Notes under the pieces: generated by a model
The model's database searches: none
What the model saw: the letters and a program-made list of their open reading frames with translations, nothing else
Told to the model about the DNA's origin: nothing
Made by a program: the position numbers and the translations under genes
In this document: piece by piece, positions 39,821 to 49,710 of the stretch
How the letters are laid out: every line of letters starts with the position of its first letter
How positions within the stretch are numbered: the stretch's first letter is position 1
Assembly (NCBI RefSeq): GCF_006539825.1
Contig: NZ_BJNT01000015.1
Location: 55,921 to 119,920 of the forward strand
Direction: 5' to 3'
From: Corynebacterium variabile
GTDB lineage: Bacteria > Actinomycetota > Actinomycetes > Mycobacteriales > Mycobacteriaceae
Length of the DNA stretch: 64,000 nt

Positions 39821-40112
39821 CACTTCCCGGGGAGGTTGTGAACACGACCAGCGGGGCTGACATGAAAGAAGACCTCCGGTAACCGTTGAGGGTGAACCAC
39901 CACCAACAACGAGGAACTGGGAGGCCTCCATGTCACACCGTAACGCACCCCTGACCTCGACGGGCAGGGCACGACTCGTCAGTCTGATCATCGATCACGG
40001 ATGGAGCCAACGCCGCGCCGCGGAACGGTTAAACGTTTCACCGGCCACCGCCAACCGGTGGGTAACCCGACACCGGGCCGGCGAGTCACCTGACACCGGG
40101 CCGGCGAGTCAC
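39820..40112 (+). mobile_element. IS481-family fragment
   Basis: Left-end-like sequence containing TGTGAACACG is followed by a leader and an ATG at 39930 that encodes MSHRNAPLTSTGRARLVSLI, then IDHGWSQRRAAERLNVSPAT and ANRWVTRHRAG, the HTH N-terminus of IS481 transposases (about 330 residues when whole). After about 58 codons it dissolves into a tandem pair of GACACCGGGCCGGCGAGTCAC (40069-40089, 40092-40112) and joins the cut end of pcaD. The rest of the IS is deleted. The left boundary is approximate. Confidence 0.75.
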
Positions 40113-40414
40113 TGGGCGACCGCGCCGCCGAGGGACAGTCCGGCCAGGTGGAAGGACGCCACCCTCAGTGCGTCGAGGGTCGTGAGCAGGTCGGTGGCGA
40201 TGTCGGAGACGGTGTAGCGCGTGGTGTCGTCGGTGGGGACCGGGGAGCCTCCGTGACCGGGGTGGTCGACGGCGATGACGCGGGCGTCGGCGGACAGGGC
40301 GTCCATCTGCGGCAGCCACATGTCGGTGGTCGAGCCGATGGAGCCGGTGAGGACGATGACGGGGGCGTCGGAGCGGCCGGAGCGGGGCCCGACGGACACG
40401 GAGTGCAGGATCAT
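40109..40414 (-). pseudogene. pcaD: 3-oxoadipate enol-lactonase, truncated
   Basis: The ATG at 40414 starts an alpha/beta hydrolase: MILHSVSVGPRSGRSDAPVI, then VLTGSIGSTTDMWLPQ, DHPGHGGSPVP and the nucleophile elbow GLSLGGAVAQ. The next codon is TGA, supplied by the IS481-derived sequence. About 101 of some 250 residues remain, lacking the catalytic Asp and His. The enzyme would make 3-oxoadipate in the beta-ketoadipate pathway. It starts 10 bases after the pcaF stop, as expected for a pcaRFD operon. Confidence 0.88.
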
Positions 40415-40424
40415 GGTCTCTTCC

Positions 40425-41675
40425 TTACACGGCACGGTCGATGACGGCGGCGAGGCCCTGGCCACCGCCGATGCACATGGTGGCCAGACCCAGGTCACCG
40501 CCGGTGCGGGCGAGCTCGTGGCACAGGGTCACGAACAGGCGGGCACCGGTGGCACCGACCGGGTGCCCCAGGGAGATACCGGAGCCGGACGGGTTGAGGC
40601 GGGAATCTGAAGGATCGAGGTCCCACTCGGAGAGCACGGCGAGGACCTGCGCGGCGAAGGCTTCGTTGAGCTCGATGATGTCGAGGTCGTCGAGGCTCAG
40701 TCCCAGTCGGGACAGGACCTTCGCGGTCGCCGGGACCGGGCCCACACCCATGGTCTCCGGGGCGACACCGGCCACGGCCCAGCCGCGCAGTCGGGCGGCC
40801 GGAGTCAGTCCCAGCTCGGCGGCCCTGGCACGGGTGGTGACGATGAGGGCGGCGGCACCGTCGTTCTGGCCGGAGGCGTTACCGGCGGTGACAGTGGCGT
40901 CCTCGTCCTGACGTGCCCGGACCGGACGCAGCCCGGCGAGCGTCGAGGCGGTCGTGCCGGGACGCGGGTGCTCGTCGGCGGTGACGGTGATCTCGGGGTC
41001 CTTGCGGCGACGGCCGGGCACGATGACCGGCACGATCTCGGCGTCGAAGAGTCCCTGCTCCTGGGCGGCGACGGCGCGCTGCTGGGAACGGGCGGCCAGG
41101 GCATCCTGCGCCTCGCGGGACAGGGAGTACTGCTCACGGAGATTCTCGGCGGTCTCGATCATGCCGCCGGGGATCGGGTGGTTGCGTCCACCCGCAGTCT
41201 CGCGACCCTGGGCCAGACGGTCGTGGAGCACGAGGTCACCGCCCTTGACGCCCCAGCGGATCGAGCCGTCGACGGCGTACTCAATGGTGGACATGGACTC
41301 CGCACCACCGGCGATGACCAGGTCAGCGGCACCGCAGGCGGTGTGGGCGGCGGCGGTGGCGACGGCCTGCAGACCCGAACCACAACGGCGGTCGAGCTGC
41401 ATGCCGGGGACGGAGTCGCCGAGGCCGGCGTCGAGGGCGACGACGCGGCCCAGGGCGGGAGCTCCACCCGCGGGGGACGCCTGGCCGAGGATGACGTCGT
41501 CGATGTCCTCAGGGGAGATGCCGGAGCGTTCGACGACCGCCTTGACGACGGTGGACGCCAGATCCTGGACGGGGATGCCGGAGAATACGCCGCCGTAGGT
41601 GCCGACCGGGGTGCGCAGCGGGGCGCACAGGACGATGTCAGAGTCGGCGGGGGCGGGAATGCGGGAGTCGGTTAT
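40425..41675 (-). CDS. pcaF: Beta-ketoadipyl-CoA thiolase, no canonical start codon
   Basis: A thiolase of about 416 residues that would cleave 3-oxoadipyl-CoA to succinyl-CoA and acetyl-CoA. The nucleophile Cys is in DRRCGSGLQ; also seen are GGAESMSTIEYA, NEAFAAQ, GHPVGATGAR and CIGGGQGLA. The reading frame is intact, but the codon seven bases after the ribosome site AGAAAGG is ATA (41675-41673), and no ATG, GTG or TTG lies in frame nearby. A change of ATG to ATA is the simple explanation. Expression would then be poor or absent. Confidence 0.85.
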   Translation of the reverse strand: MTDSRIPAPADSDIVLCAPLRTPVGTYGGVFSGIPVQDLASTVVKAVVERSGISPEDIDDVILGQASPAGGAPALGRVVALDAGLGDSVPGMQLDRRCGSGLQAVATAAAHTACGAADLVIAGGAESMSTIEYAVDGSIRWGVKGGDLVLHDRLAQGRETAGGRNHPIPGGMIETAENLREQYSLSREAQDALAARSQQRAVAAQEQGLFDAEIVPVIVPGRRRKDPEITVTADEHPRPGTTASTLAGLRPVRARQDEDATVTAGNASGQNDGAAALIVTTRARAAELGLTPAARLRGWAVAGVAPETMGVGPVPATAKVLSRLGLSLDDLDIIELNEAFAAQVLAVLSEWDLDPSDSRLNPSGSGISLGHPVGATGARLFVTLCHELARTGGDLGLATMCIGGGQGLAAVIDRAV

Positions 41676-41698
41676 CGGGGTGCCTTTCTGGTGGGTGA

Positions 41699-41760
41699 TC
41701 AGTGGGTGAGCGCGTAGTCGGTGGAGATGAGGTCCGCGGTGCGGATGACCGCGGGAAGGA
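41699..41760 (-). pseudogene. pcaR: IclR-type regulator, C-terminal scrap
   Basis: Only the last 20 or so codons remain: FLPAVIRTADLISTDYALTH and the stop at 41701-41699. This matches the C-terminal helix of IclR-family regulators. In C. glutamicum pcaR lies at this spot, 5' of pcaF and divergent from pcaI. The rest of the gene was deleted together with the start of pcaI. The exact junction (about 41755-41765) cannot be placed to the base. Confidence 0.6.
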
Positions 41761-42128
41761 AGGTGCGCTACAACACCGACGGCACCCCGGCCGAGCTGTC
41801 CCCGCCGAAGGAGTCCCGCGTCTTCAACGGCGAGGAGTACATCCTCGAGACCGCGATCCGTTCCGACTTCGGGCTGATCCACGCCCACAAGGCCGACCGC
41901 AAGGGCAACCTCGTCTTCAAGGAGACCGCCCGCAACTTCAATCCCGAGGCCGCCCAGTGCGCCCGGGTCTCCGTCGCCCAGGTCGAGTACCTCGTCGACG
42001 ACCTGGACCCGGATGAGGTCCACCTGCCCGGCATCTACGTCGACCGCGTGGTCGTCGTCGGCCCGCAGGAGACCGGCATCGAGAACCACACCACCCGCCC
42101 CGCGCAGACTGCAGAGGAGCTCTCATGA
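41760..42128 (+). pseudogene. pcaI: 3-oxoadipate CoA-transferase subunit A, 5'-truncated
   Basis: Homology starts at about VRYNTDGTPAELSPPKESRV and continues through FNGEEYILETAIRSDFGLIH, KADRKGNLVFKETARNFNP and [14 protein letters not shown] to the stop at 42128, about 120 residues of the C-terminal half. The N-terminal half, with the CoA-binding glycine loop, is missing and is replaced by the pcaR scrap on the other strand. An ATG at 41720 keeps the frame open but is chance sequence. The stop overlaps the pcaJ start (ATGA), preserving the old coupling. Confidence 0.85.
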
Positions 42129-42778
42129 CCTGGGACCGCAATCAGATGGCCGCCCGTGTGGCCGCCGAACTGAGCGACGGACAGTACGTCAACCTCGGCA
42201 TCGGCATGCCGACCCTCGTCCCCGGACACCTGCCCGAGGGCATCGGGGTCATGCTCCACTCCGAGAACGGCGTCCTCGGCGTCGGCCCGTACCCCACCGA
42301 GGACGAGGTCGATCCGGAACTGATCAACGCCGGCAAGGAGACCATCACCGTCGTTCCCGGCGCGAGCTTCTTCAGCTCCTCCGAGTCCTTCGGCATGATC
42401 CGGTCGAAGTCGATCGACGTCGCCGTTCTCGGCGCGATGGAGATCTCCCGGTTCGGTGACCTCGCCAACTGGATGGTGCCGGGCAAGATGGTCCGCGGCA
42501 TGGGCGGGGCGATGGACCTGGTCCACGGCGCGGCGAAGATCATCGTCATGACCGAGCACCTCACCAAGAAGGGCACCTCGAAGATCGTCGAGCAGTGCTC
42601 CCTGCCGCTGACCGGTGCGAAGTGCGTGGACCTCATCGTCTCCTCGCACGGTGTCTTCGAGGTCGACCCGGTGACCGGGCTGACCCTCGTCGAGTGCGCC
42701 GACGGTGTCACCGTCGACGAGCTCCGCGAGATCACGGACGTGACGTTCGAGGTCGCCCCGGCGCTCATCAACGCCTGA
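42125..42778 (+). CDS. pcaJ: 3-oxoadipate CoA-transferase subunit B
   Basis: A 217-residue CoA-transferase beta subunit. [19 protein letters not shown] and [12 protein letters not shown] contain the catalytic Glu (SENG). The enzyme activates 3-oxoadipate with CoA from succinyl-CoA as an AB heterodimer; partner PcaI is truncated here, so activity is unlikely unless another A subunit exists. It is the only pca gene in the cluster that looks complete. It could be scoB of a ketoacid-CoA transferase, as the two families overlap. Confidence 0.88.
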   Translation: MTWDRNQMAARVAAELSDGQYVNLGIGMPTLVPGHLPEGIGVMLHSENGVLGVGPYPTEDEVDPELINAGKETITVVPGASFFSSSESFGMIRSKSIDVAVLGAMEISRFGDLANWMVPGKMVRGMGGAMDLVHGAAKIIVMTEHLTKKGTSKIVEQCSLPLTGAKCVDLIVSSHGVFEVDPVTGLTLVECADGVTVDELREITDVTFEVAPALINA

Positions 42779-42794
42779 GGCTGACCAGGCGGAG

Positions 42795-43688
42795 TCAGAA
42801 CACGATCGTGTGGTTCCCGGTGCGGATCACCCGGTCCTGGGCATGCCAGGACACGGCACGCGAGAGCACCGACCGCTCGACCTCCGCGCCACGCTGACGC
42901 AGGTCAGTGACGGAATCGGCATGGGTGACCCGCACCGTGTCCTGCTCGATAATCGGACCCTCGTCGAGATCCTCGGTGACGTAGTGGGCGGTGGCACCGA
43001 TGAGCTTCACACCGCGCTCCCACGCCCGGCGGTAGGGGTCCGCGCCGACGAACGCCGGCAGGAACGAGTGGTGGATGTTGATCACCGGGACGCCGAGCTT
43101 CTCGAGGAAGTCATTCGAGATGATCTGCATGTACCGGGCGAGGACGACGAAATCGACGTTGCCCTTGAGCAGGCGCAGGATCTCCGCCTCTGACTCGCTC
43201 TTGTCCGGTCCCTTCTGGGAGGGAACGTGGAAGAAGGGGACGCCGAAGGACCTGACATCCTCGGCGGTGGTGGTGTGGTTGGAGATCACCATGGGGATGG
43301 TGACCGGCAGATCACCACGACGGTGACGCCACAACAGGTCCAGCAGGCAGTGGTCGCCCGACGAGGTGAGGATCGCCATCCGCTTCGGCACGGTGCGGTC
43401 GCTGAGTGACCACTGCATGCCGTAGGGGGCGAGGGTTTCGGCGAGATCGGCCTGGATGTCCTCCATCGCGGTGACGAGGTTGTCGCGGTGGAAGACGATG
43501 CGCTGGAAGAACTCCCCGTCCTGGTCGTTACTGGAGTACTGGTCCAGGGCGGTGATGTTGCCGCCGTTGCGGGTGATCACCGCGGAGACATGGGAGACGA
43601 TGCCGGGCTGGTCAGGGCCGTGGACGATGAGGCAGGCCTGGTCGATCAGGGAGGGGATGGACGGTCCTGTCATGCCGGACGTGCTCAC
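42795..43688 (-). CDS. purU: Formyltetrahydrofolate deformylase
   Basis: A 297-residue enzyme that hydrolyses 10-formyl-THF to formate and THF, balancing one-carbon pools. An N-terminal ACT domain (CLIVHGPDQPGIVSHVSAVI) precedes a formyltransferase domain; NIHHSFLPAF and GATAHYVTEDLDEGPII show the catalytic His and Asp. The GTG at 43688 follows AAGGAA by eight bases; the ATG at 43673 is an alternative. It converges on pcaJ, leaving 16 bases between the stops. Confidence 0.95.
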   Translation of the reverse strand: MSTSGMTGPSIPSLIDQACLIVHGPDQPGIVSHVSAVITRNGGNITALDQYSSNDQDGEFFQRIVFHRDNLVTAMEDIQADLAETLAPYGMQWSLSDRTVPKRMAILTSSGDHCLLDLLWRHRRGDLPVTIPMVISNHTTTAEDVRSFGVPFFHVPSQKGPDKSESEAEILRLLKGNVDFVVLARYMQIISNDFLEKLGVPVINIHHSFLPAFVGADPYRRAWERGVKLIGATAHYVTEDLDEGPIIEQDTVRVTHADSVTDLRQRGAEVERSVLSRAVSWHAQDRVIRTGNHTIVF

Positions 43689-43742
43689 TTAGGGTTCCTT
43701 AGGGTACGGGGGTTGGTCGTACGAGTCGTACGGGGCGTCCCC

Positions 43743-44603
43743 TCAGTATGCCGTCCAGTGCTTCCGCAGTGCGTCACCGACCTCCCCCGGCAGCTCCACC
43801 GGGAGTAGATGGGCCCCGGGGAGGACGAGATGGCGCACCGCTGTGGGGATCGCGTCATTCATCTGTGCCAGGGTCGCCGGGGGACAGGTCGGGTCCTGTT
43901 CACCGGCCAGGGTCAGGGTGGGGGCCGTGATCTGGCCCAGGAGTTCCTGCCCGTGGAAGGTGGACAGGGCATCGCACGCTCCGGCGTACCCCTCGACGGT
44001 GGTGCGGGTGATCATCTCCTGGACCGCGAGCGCGGTGCCGGGCCGGGTGCGCCGGAAGTCCCCGGTCAGCCAGCGGGGGACCGTGCCCACGGACAGTTCC
44101 CGCAGGGTGATGATCCCGCGGCTGCGGATCGCCAGCGCCTTGGTCGACCAGTCCGCGGGATCCCCGAAGGAGGGGGCGGTGCACATCAGGGTCAGGGTGC
44201 GGACGCGCTGCAGGGCATGTGCCGCGATGTGCTGGGCGACGGCTCCGCCGATCGACAGGCCGACGAGATCGACGGCGCCGGTGCCGAGGATGTCGAGGGT
44301 GTCGCAGACGTCGGCGGCCAGATCGGCGATCGTGGTCGGACCGGCCGGTACCGCCGGCCGACCCCCGGCGTCCTCGTCATCGACGGTCTCCGACCTGCCG
44401 GGCAGCGCGCCGGGCAGCGGGGACGCCCCGTGGCCGCGGTGGTCCAGGGCGATGAGACGGAAAGACTCCCCGTCCGGGATGCCGCTGACGGCGTCCTGGA
44501 GGGGAGTCCACATGTCCACGGAGGAGCCGAGCGCGCCGAGCAGGACGACGGAGCGGGCGTCCGGACCTTCGTGGCCGGTGATCCGGGAATGCAGGATGGT
44601 CAT
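43743..44603 (-). CDS. Alpha/beta hydrolase, PcaD-like enol-lactonase
   Basis: A 286-residue hydrolase: MTILHSRITGHEGPDARSVV, LLGALGSSVDMWTPLQDAV, DHRGHGASPLPG, nucleophile elbow GLSIGGAVAQ, Asp in EQDPTCPP, His in PGAHLLP. The similarity to the broken PcaD at 40414 (same start, same DMW, same GGAVAQ) suggests a paralogue or an enol-lactonase replacement. A 25-residue acidic insertion follows PLPGALPGRSETV. It lies 54 bases upstream of purU on the same strand. The ATG at 44603 is chosen because the extra upstream frame is arginine-rich. Confidence 0.85.
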   Translation of the reverse strand: MTILHSRITGHEGPDARSVVLLGALGSSVDMWTPLQDAVSGIPDGESFRLIALDHRGHGASPLPGALPGRSETVDDEDAGGRPAVPAGPTTIADLAADVCDTLDILGTGAVDLVGLSIGGAVAQHIAAHALQRVRTLTLMCTAPSFGDPADWSTKALAIRSRGIITLRELSVGTVPRWLTGDFRRTRPGTALAVQEMITRTTVEGYAGACDALSTFHGQELLGQITAPTLTLAGEQDPTCPPATLAQMNDAIPTAVRHLVLPGAHLLPVELPGEVGDALRKHWTAY

Positions 44604-44642
44604 GGCGACCAGCCTACGGAAAAGCCGGGGTGGAGCCGGGCA

Positions 44643-44678
44643 GACTACCGGGCCGACTACCGGGCTGGCTACCGGGCA
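44643..44678. repeat. Three 12-base tandem repeats
   Basis: GACTACCGGGCC, GACTACCGGGCT and GGCTACCGGGCA follow one another. They lie between the hydrolase start and clpX, across the stop of a possible 49-residue gene, and each copy brings a TAG on the reverse strand. Confidence 0.7.
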
Positions 44679-44818
44679 GAGGAGTCTGCGGAGGCCTCCG
44701 GGGTGGCCGGCGTCGCGACCTCCGGGTTGGACAGCTGCTCGATCTCCTCGAGGGCACCTCCGTCGAGCGTCTCGAGGACTCCCTGAGGTGGAACGCCGTG
44801 TAACAGCGCGTCTCCCAT
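44669..44818 (-). CDS. Possible 49-residue protein upstream of clpX
   Basis: The reverse strand reads MGDALLHGVPPQGVLETLDG, GALEEIEQLSNPEVATPATP and then EASADSSAR. The codon third positions are GC-rich and the middle looks like a helix followed by a disordered tail. There is no clear ribosome site. It is the only candidate in the 350-base gap before clpX, and it overlaps the probable clpX promoter. It may instead be the end of a longer lost gene. Function unknown. Confidence 0.35.
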   Translation of the reverse strand: MGDALLHGVPPQGVLETLDGGALEEIEQLSNPEVATPATPEASADSSAR

Positions 44819-44834
44819 GGGTTCTGATCCGCCA

Positions 44835-44850
44835 GGGGTACACTCGAGCG
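44835..44850 (+). promoter_or_regulatory. Probable clpX -10 region
   Basis: TACACT within GGGGTACACTCGAGC lies about 110 bases before the clpX ATG and is a good match to a -10 box. No convincing -35 is seen. Confidence 0.4.
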
Positions 44851-44953
44851 AAGCTGACCGGTCCGCTGTGCCCCTCTTCTCCGGGGGAGTACCGCCGGAC
44901 CGGCCCGACGAGTCAGATGAGCCCCGACGAGATCACAGGAGTGGCCCGAGACC

Positions 44954-46237
<1,284 letters not shown>

Positions 46238-46241
46238 TCTC

Positions 46242-47243
46242 TCAGTCGTCGTAGAGTGAGCTGATTCCGTCGTCGGCGGTGTTCTCGTCGTCGTCGGCAC
46301 CCTCGCGGTACTCGAGGTAGTCGAGGAAGCCCGGCTCTGTGTCCACGGCGACTCCGCTCCACGGCGTCACCGGCACGGGATCGGCGTCCTCGCCGTCCTC
46401 GTCGGCCGGAGTTGCCGCAGCGTCCTCCTCCTCGGGCACGGTGTGGTCGCCCCCGTCCCCGGCGGAGTACAGCGACGCCGACACCGAACCGGGGGTCATG
46501 ACCGTGGGGGAGGCGTGGGTGTAGGAACTGCCCTGCGCCGTCGGCATCGACGTGGTGAGGAACGCCAGGACAGTGTCACAGGCCAGCATCTCCAGCCCCT
46601 CGACGGTCGGACCGTAGTCCACGTCGGTGGCGTAATGGCCGTAGAAGGTCGAGCCCTGGGCGGCGGGGAAAGCGCACAGGGAGGTGATGAGGACGTAGAC
46701 GTCCTCGGCGGAGATCCCGGGGCGGAAGGCACCGAAATCCTGACCTCGCATCAGCACCCGGTCGATCTGGAGGACCACCGGGGAGGATTCGAGGGTCTCA
46801 GGGCGTCGGGTGACGTGGGCGTGACCCTGGATGTTCTCGGTGAGGATCAGCCGCACGGCATCCGGGTGGGCGCGGTGACGCCGGTAGGCGGTGCGTACCA
46901 GCGCGCGGACCGCCTCGGCGGGGGAGTAGTCCTCGACGTCCATGTCGGACGGTCGGGGCCACACCAGCCGGAAGGCGTAACGCAGTGCCTCGTCGTAGAG
47001 TCCCTCGACGTCGGAGAGCAGCGGGTGGTCCGCCGGGACTCCGGCGCCGACGGCGATGTCCCCGGTGTTCGCCTGGAGACCGGACCTGACCAGTTCGGGC
47101 AGGGCGGTGTCGAGGATGAGGCGGTACTCGTCAATGGAGCAACCGTAGCGTCGGAAGGTGTCGGGCAGGACCTCGAGGCGCGCGGCAACGTGGTTCCAGT
47201 CGGAATCGTCGGTGATGACCGGAGTTGCGGGGTGCAGCGTCAT
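46242..47243 (-). CDS. TetR-family regulator with long acidic C-terminal extension
   Basis: The protein has 333 residues. The N-terminal helix-turn-helix is recognisable but divergent: YRLILDTALPELVRSGLQAN, then TGDIAVGAGVPADHPLLSDV and EGLYDEALRYAF. A TetR-type ligand domain follows to about residue 235. The last 90 residues are Ser/Thr/Pro then Asp/Glu-rich, ending GISSLYDD, which is unusual for the family (about 200 residues). AGGAAGGA precedes the ATG at 47243. It is divergent from mdh and may control it or itself. It converges on clpX, with four bases between the stops. Confidence 0.75.
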   Translation of the reverse strand: MTLHPATPVITDDSDWNHVAARLEVLPDTFRRYGCSIDEYRLILDTALPELVRSGLQANTGDIAVGAGVPADHPLLSDVEGLYDEALRYAFRLVWPRPSDMDVEDYSPAEAVRALVRTAYRRHRAHPDAVRLILTENIQGHAHVTRRPETLESSPVVLQIDRVLMRGQDFGAFRPGISAEDVYVLITSLCAFPAAQGSTFYGHYATDVDYGPTVEGLEMLACDTVLAFLTTSMPTAQGSSYTHASPTVMTPGSVSASLYSAGDGGDHTVPEEEDAAATPADEDGEDADPVPVTPWSGVAVDTEPGFLDYLEYREGADDDENTADDGISSLYDD

Positions 47244-47353
47244 GCCGGGCGTTCCTTCCTGGGGTGGGCGATCCGGGCTTTCGGGGGTGAGACGGAAGTT
47301 GTTTTCACCCCCGTACTGACCGGCGTCCTGATGAATACGGGCAAATGCCAGAC

Positions 47354-47400
47354 TAGTAGGTCTACTACATACGGTGGATACACCCGAACCGGTGTCCACC
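47354..47400. promoter_or_regulatory. Operator-like palindromes between the TetR gene and mdh
   Basis: TAGTAG-GT-CTACTA (47354-47367) is a perfect 6-base-arm palindrome of a size TetR dimers bind. Just after it, GGTGGATACACC (47373-47384) and GGTGTCCACC (47391-47400) pair with a two-base bulge. Both lie in the 231-base divergent gap, upstream of TTAGACT, a likely mdh -10. Confidence 0.5.
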
Positions 47401-47462
47401 TAACAGGGGGTGATCCGCGGAATGCACTTAGACTGGCGAACGGACGACCCGCCGACCCATAA

Positions 47463-48485
<1,023 letters not shown>

Positions 48486-48540
48486 CCCGGGCCGAAACTT
48501 TTTCGGGGGGTAGATATTCCCTCGGGTGGGGTCTACCTCC

Positions 48541-48546
48541 TATAGT
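48541..48546 (+). promoter_or_regulatory. -10 box of the esterase gene, probable leaderless start
   Basis: TATAGT lies eight bases before the ATG at 48555, so transcription should begin at or next to the start codon. No Shine-Dalgarno sequence is present. Confidence 0.55.
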
Positions 48547-48554
48547 TGTGATCT

Positions 48555-49688
48555 ATGTCACAGTCTTCGCAACTGAATGCCCGTTCCAGCGCCAACCAGG
48601 GGGCGGAGACCTACCGCCCCTCTGTGCCCGACCGGGTCATCGCCGCCGGGGCCCGCGCCCTCCGCTTCATCCCCGCTCCGCTGCTCTCGGTCTTCTCCCG
48701 GACGAACAACTCCGGCGACCGGCTCGACGGTGACGTCGCCCTCTCCCTGCTCACGCTGAAACTCGTCGGCGGACCCGACATTGCCGACCAGGACGCCGTG
48801 GACGCCCGACGCAACGTCGACCGGCAGGCCTACCTCGCCGGCTCCTGCGGGACGAAGTCACCGGAGGTCGGACTCGTCGACCACCGCATCGTCGACGGCG
48901 TCCGCGTGCGCGTCTACACCCCGGCCGGTGCGGCCCGGTGGCAGGGCGGTAAACCGGCGCCGGCCATCATCTACATGCACGGGGGAGGGTGGGCGACCGG
49001 GTCCCTCGACAGTCACGACTCGACCTGCCGCTTCCTCTGCCGTCGCAGCAGTGTCCAGGTGTACTCCATCGACTACCGCATGGCCCCCGAGCACCCGTTC
49101 CCCGCGTCGCTGGAGGACGCGACCACCGTGATCTCGGCGGCCGTGTCCGGACGGATCGCCGAGATAGACCCGGAGAAGGTCATCATCGCCGGCGATTCCG
49201 CCGGTGCGCACCTCGCCACCGCGTCCACGCTCTGGCTGCGTGACCGGGGACTGCCGCAGCCGGCCCTGCAGATGCTCTTCGCGCCGATCGTGGACCTCCG
49301 GGAGGTCGACGAGGTGATGGCGACCTACGCGAGCCGCCGCGAATTCCACGACGGCCCGTACATCACCGAGGACCACTTCCGCTGGTACGACAAGGCCTTC
49401 GTCGGTGAACTCAGCGACGAGGAGCGACGGGGTGACCTCGTCTCCCCGATCCTGGCCGAGGACTTGTCCGGGATCGCCCCGGCCTATGTCGCCGTTGCCG
49501 GACATGACCCGCTGCGTGACGAAGGCGAGGCCTATGCCGCCCGCCTGGATGAGGCCGGGGTGCCGGTGACGGCACGTCGACACCGCGGCCTGGTGCATCC
49601 CTTCGTGAACTCCAGTGTGATGTGGTCGGGGTCCGGGCGAGCCCTGGATGAGGCGGTCGGTGCGGTGCGGCACGTGCTGGGTATCTGA
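48555..49688 (+). CDS. Alpha/beta hydrolase fold-3 esterase/lipase (HSL family)
   Basis: A 377-residue esterase. The oxyanion motif HGGGWATGS, nucleophile elbow GDSAGAHLAT, catalytic Asp in AGHDPLRDEG and His in RHRGLVHPF are all present. A 120-residue helical N-terminal cap precedes the fold. Hormone-sensitive-lipase-like enzymes of this kind act on short- to medium-chain esters. No signal peptide is seen. It follows mdh by 69 bases but has its own promoter. Confidence 0.87.
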   Translation: MSQSSQLNARSSANQGAETYRPSVPDRVIAAGARALRFIPAPLLSVFSRTNNSGDRLDGDVALSLLTLKLVGGPDIADQDAVDARRNVDRQAYLAGSCGTKSPEVGLVDHRIVDGVRVRVYTPAGAARWQGGKPAPAIIYMHGGGWATGSLDSHDSTCRFLCRRSSVQVYSIDYRMAPEHPFPASLEDATTVISAAVSGRIAEIDPEKVIIAGDSAGAHLATASTLWLRDRGLPQPALQMLFAPIVDLREVDEVMATYASRREFHDGPYITEDHFRWYDKAFVGELSDEERRGDLVSPILAEDLSGIAPAYVAVAGHDPLRDEGEAYAARLDEAGVPVTARRHRGLVHPFVNSSVMWSGSGRALDEAVGAVRHVLGI

Positions 49689-49710
49689 GCGTCTCCGTCC
49701 CCGGCATCAC

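Noticed and set aside
40954..41717. Forward frames over pcaF as possible intact genes
   Set aside because: They are antisense to thiolase motifs and show no protein-like composition.
44643..44678. CRISPR-like array
   Set aside because: Three contiguous 12-base repeats without spacers are a simple tandem repeat. No cas gene is in the window.
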